Positions 62,309 to 64,000 of a DNA stretch of 64,000 nucleotides are shown here, piece by piece. Each line of letters begins with the position of its first letter. Position 1 is the first letter of the stretch. The notes beneath the pieces are model-generated. The model saw only the letters and a list, made by a program, of their open reading frames with translations, was not told where the DNA came from and did not search any database. The translations under genes and the position numbers were made by a program. The DNA lies in contig NZ_OY782759.1 of NCBI RefSeq assembly GCF_963678195.1, forward strand, positions 1,736,001-1,800,000. Reading direction: 5' to 3'. The stretch is from an uncultured Hyphomonas sp. (lineage in GTDB: Bacteria; Pseudomonadota; Alphaproteobacteria; Caulobacterales; Hyphomonadaceae).

Positions 62309-62394
62309 CTACACTAGATGCGCGCCCGTGGCGTGAGCGGCAAGAGGCTTACGTGTGGATTCCGCTACAACCTGAACAGCGCGGGGGCTGTCGC

Positions 62395-62946
62395 TCAGTT
62401 GCTCACCGTGAAGCGTGTCAGCTGCCATTTGGCGCGTTCGAACTCCGGATTGAGTTCCACGGCTTTCTGGAAATCCATATAGGCCCCGGCGAGGTCTCCG
62501 GTGTTTTCGCGGGCGATGGCGCGATTGTAGTAGGCTGCGTAGAGCTCTTCGCTGTCCAGTTCGATGGCCCTATCCAGCGAGACCAGGGCTGAGTCGAAAT
62601 CCTTCAGGAAAATGTAGGCGGCGCCTTCGTTCAGCCAGATGGCCCCGAATTCGGGTTTCATGTTCTTGGCCTTCTCATAGTCAGACAGTGCGCCGTCATA
62701 GTCACCACTGCGCATGCGCAGCACGCCGCGATTCGTATAGGTGGCTGCCCGGTTTCCCATTTTCATGAGCTCGGACTCGATCGCCTTGGTGCAGATACGC
62801 TCGCCTTCCTGGTTGGAAACCCGACCATACAGGGCAGCTTCATAGCAATCACGGGCGATTCCGCCGCCGATCACGGATACCTGAGCGGATGCTGCGGGTG
62901 TCGCAATGGCGGCAAAACTGGCAGCGAGCAGGGCTGTGCGGATCAT
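62395..62946 (-). CDS. secreted TPR-repeat protein
   Basis: This 183-residue protein has a signal peptide ending ASAQ (about residue 22) and about three tetratricopeptide repeats: YTNRGVLRMRSGDYDGALSD, WLNEGAAYIFLKDFDSALVS and YYNRAIARENTGDLAGAYMD. Two Cys (RDCYEAA, ERICTKA) precede the repeats and may pair. It likely acts as a periplasmic scaffold; partner unknown. It is divergent from coxB. Confidence 0.85.
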   Translation of the reverse strand: MIRTALLAASFAAIATPAASAQVSVIGGGIARDCYEAALYGRVSNQEGERICTKAIESELMKMGNRAATYTNRGVLRMRSGDYDGALSDYEKAKNMKPEFGAIWLNEGAAYIFLKDFDSALVSLDRAIELDSEELYAAYYNRAIARENTGDLAGAYMDFQKAVELNPEFERAKWQLTRFTVSN

Positions 62947-63105
62947 TCTGGCCTCCGGAAAACGGGAACTCCTGACGACAATTTACCATCATTGCGGCGA
63001 GACGACGACAGGCTGCGACAATATTGAACGCGGAAAGAGGTAGGTTGCGGTAAATACGTATTGTAGATACAGGGACAGAGATTCCAACGAGACGAGGATT
63101 CCTTC

Positions 63106-64000
63106 GTGCGACACCTACTTGCCGCTCTCAGCGCAGCGTTGTTCGCCGCTCCGGCTTTTGCTGCCATTCCGCGCGATGGCGCGCTGGGTATGCAACCCGC
63201 CGCGACGCGCATTGCCGAGCGTATCCATCACTTCCACACTTTCCTGCTGTGGATCATTATTCCGATTACGATTTTCGTTCTGATCCTGCTGCTTTGGGTC
63301 ATCGTCCGGCATAATTCCCGTGCCAACCCGACACCACGCAAGTTCAGCCACAATACGCTGATCGAGGTGATCTGGACCGTCGTGCCGGCGCTGATCCTGG
63401 TTGGGATCGCAAGCCAGTCCTTCCCGAACCTCTACTATCAGGATGTTCCGCCGAACCTCGAGAAGGTTCAGGACAAGGCCAACCAGCTGCTCGCCGATGG
63501 CAAATCGGCTGAATACGAGCGCTTCACGAAAGAATACAATCCTGAAGCGGCTGCGCAGGGGTTCGTGAACGTCAAGGCGCAAGGCAACCAGTGGAACTGG
63601 ACCTATACCTATCCGGACATCACCGATGACGCCGGCTACCCGTTGGAGTTTGTGTCGAACCCGCTTCAGGTTGGTCTGTCGACCGATTCCAAAGTAGGCC
63701 CTCGCAATCTGGCCGTCGATTATCCGATGGTTGTGCCTGTTGGACGTTACGTCCGTTACTACACGGCTGCGGCTGATGTGATCCACTCGTTCGCCGTTCC
63801 GGCCTTCGGCATCAAGACCGATGCTGTTCCGGGGCGCCTGAACGAAGGTTGGTTCCTTGTGAAAGAGCCAGGCACCTATTACGGCCAGTGTTCGGAACTT
63901 TGCGGCGTGAACCATGCCTACATGCCGATCGAAGTCCGGGTTGTGCCGCAAGAACAATTCGACCGCTGGGCGGAGCTGATGCTCGCCGGCGACTATGATG
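63106..64000 (+). CDS. coxB: cytochrome c oxidase subunit II, 3' end cut by window
   Basis: The visible 298 codons encode a signal peptide (LLAALSAALFAAPAFA), two membrane helices (FLLWIIIPITIFVLILLLWV and LIEVIWTVVPALILVGIA), and the periplasmic CuA domain. An insert of about 40 residues with charged helix KVQDKANQLLADGKSAEYER lies before the strands. The CuA ligands are seen in ADVIHSFAVP and GQCSELCGVNHAYMPI. The protein brings electrons from cytochrome c to the oxidase. The GTG start follows CGAGGATTCCTTC. The promoter must lie in 62947-63105, where TAAATACGTATTGTAGATA is AT-rich. coxA is expected beyond the edge. Confidence 0.96.
   Translation, partial: MRHLLAALSAALFAAPAFAAIPRDGALGMQPAATRIAERIHHFHTFLLWIIIPITIFVLILLLWVIVRHNSRANPTPRKFSHNTLIEVIWTVVPALILVGIASQSFPNLYYQDVPPNLEKVQDKANQLLADGKSAEYERFTKEYNPEAAAQGFVNVKAQGNQWNWTYTYPDITDDAGYPLEFVSNPLQVGLSTDSKVGPRNLAVDYPMVVPVGRYVRYYTAAADVIHSFAVPAFGIKTDAVPGRLNEGWFLVKEPGTYYGQCSELCGVNHAYMPIEVRVVPQEQFDRWAELMLAGDYD

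Overview
The window looks like chromosomal DNA of a marine alphaproteobacterium of the Hyphomonadaceae type (Hyphomonas or a relative). That placement is inferred from gene content: a stand-alone F1 operon atpHAGDC, a CYP153-type P450 with several acyl-CoA dehydrogenases, a TonB2-style energy-transduction cluster, and a succinoglycan/holdfast-like exopolysaccharide locus. DNA is uniformly GC-rich and coding is dense on both strands. I see no insertion sequence, prophage, CRISPR array or integrase, so this is core-like chromosome and not a mobile island.

Layout. 1-2690: an acyl-CoA dehydrogenase pair closed by a terminator. 2692-17633: an exopolysaccharide region with a GT-B glycosyltransferase, PilZ protein, FAD oxidoreductase, GT2, outer-membrane beta-barrel, Wzc/ExoP-like co-polymerase/BY-kinase, ExoL-like GT, Wzy/ExoQ-like polymerase, a tiny membrane protein, ExoY-like priming transferase, short OPX lipoprotein, PPP-type phosphatase and ExoA-like GT2. 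No Wzx flippase is visible. 17783-24447: ABM monooxygenase-like protein, another acyl-CoA dehydrogenase, a GPH-type transporter, an HtrA protease, a CYP153-like P450 and a TauD-type dioxygenase. 24507-29705: rarA, a pseudouridine synthase, a UDP-glucuronate epimerase-like gene, sppA and tRNA-Gln. 30140-36940: DUF3450 - long ExbB/TtpC-like - ExbB - ExbD - ExbD - TonB - second TonB - TPR, the most distinctive system here. 36966-43523: VWA/CoxE-like and MoxR/CoxD-like pair, an unknown gene, a GT2 and priA. 43922-48868: atpHAGDC. 48889-52254: a crotonase/DsbA-fold pair divergent from a MarR regulator and an S41 peptidase lipoprotein, around a dense palindromic operator. 52293-62946: ubiA, a succinate-semialdehyde dehydrogenase, rsmE, small unknowns, gshA, a POT peptide transporter, a rhodanese protein, tldD and a TPR protein. 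63106-end: cytochrome c oxidase subunit II, cut by the window edge.

How the genes work together. The exopolysaccharide genes cover priming (ExoY-like), sugar addition (ExoA/ExoO/ExoL-like), polymerisation (ExoQ-like), chain-length control (Wzc-like) and export (OPX plus beta-barrel), with c-di-GMP input possible through PilZ. The TonB2-like cluster has all the parts of a proton-driven transducer for TonB-dependent receptors, with duplicated ExbB-, ExbD- and TonB-type subunits. The P450 and the acyl-CoA dehydrogenases fit use of alkanes or fatty acids, but that link is inference. The notable molecular oddities are loss of one zinc site in PriA, an extra domain in the POT transporter, a C-terminal tail on UbiA, and palindromes at the second tonB and at the marR promoter.
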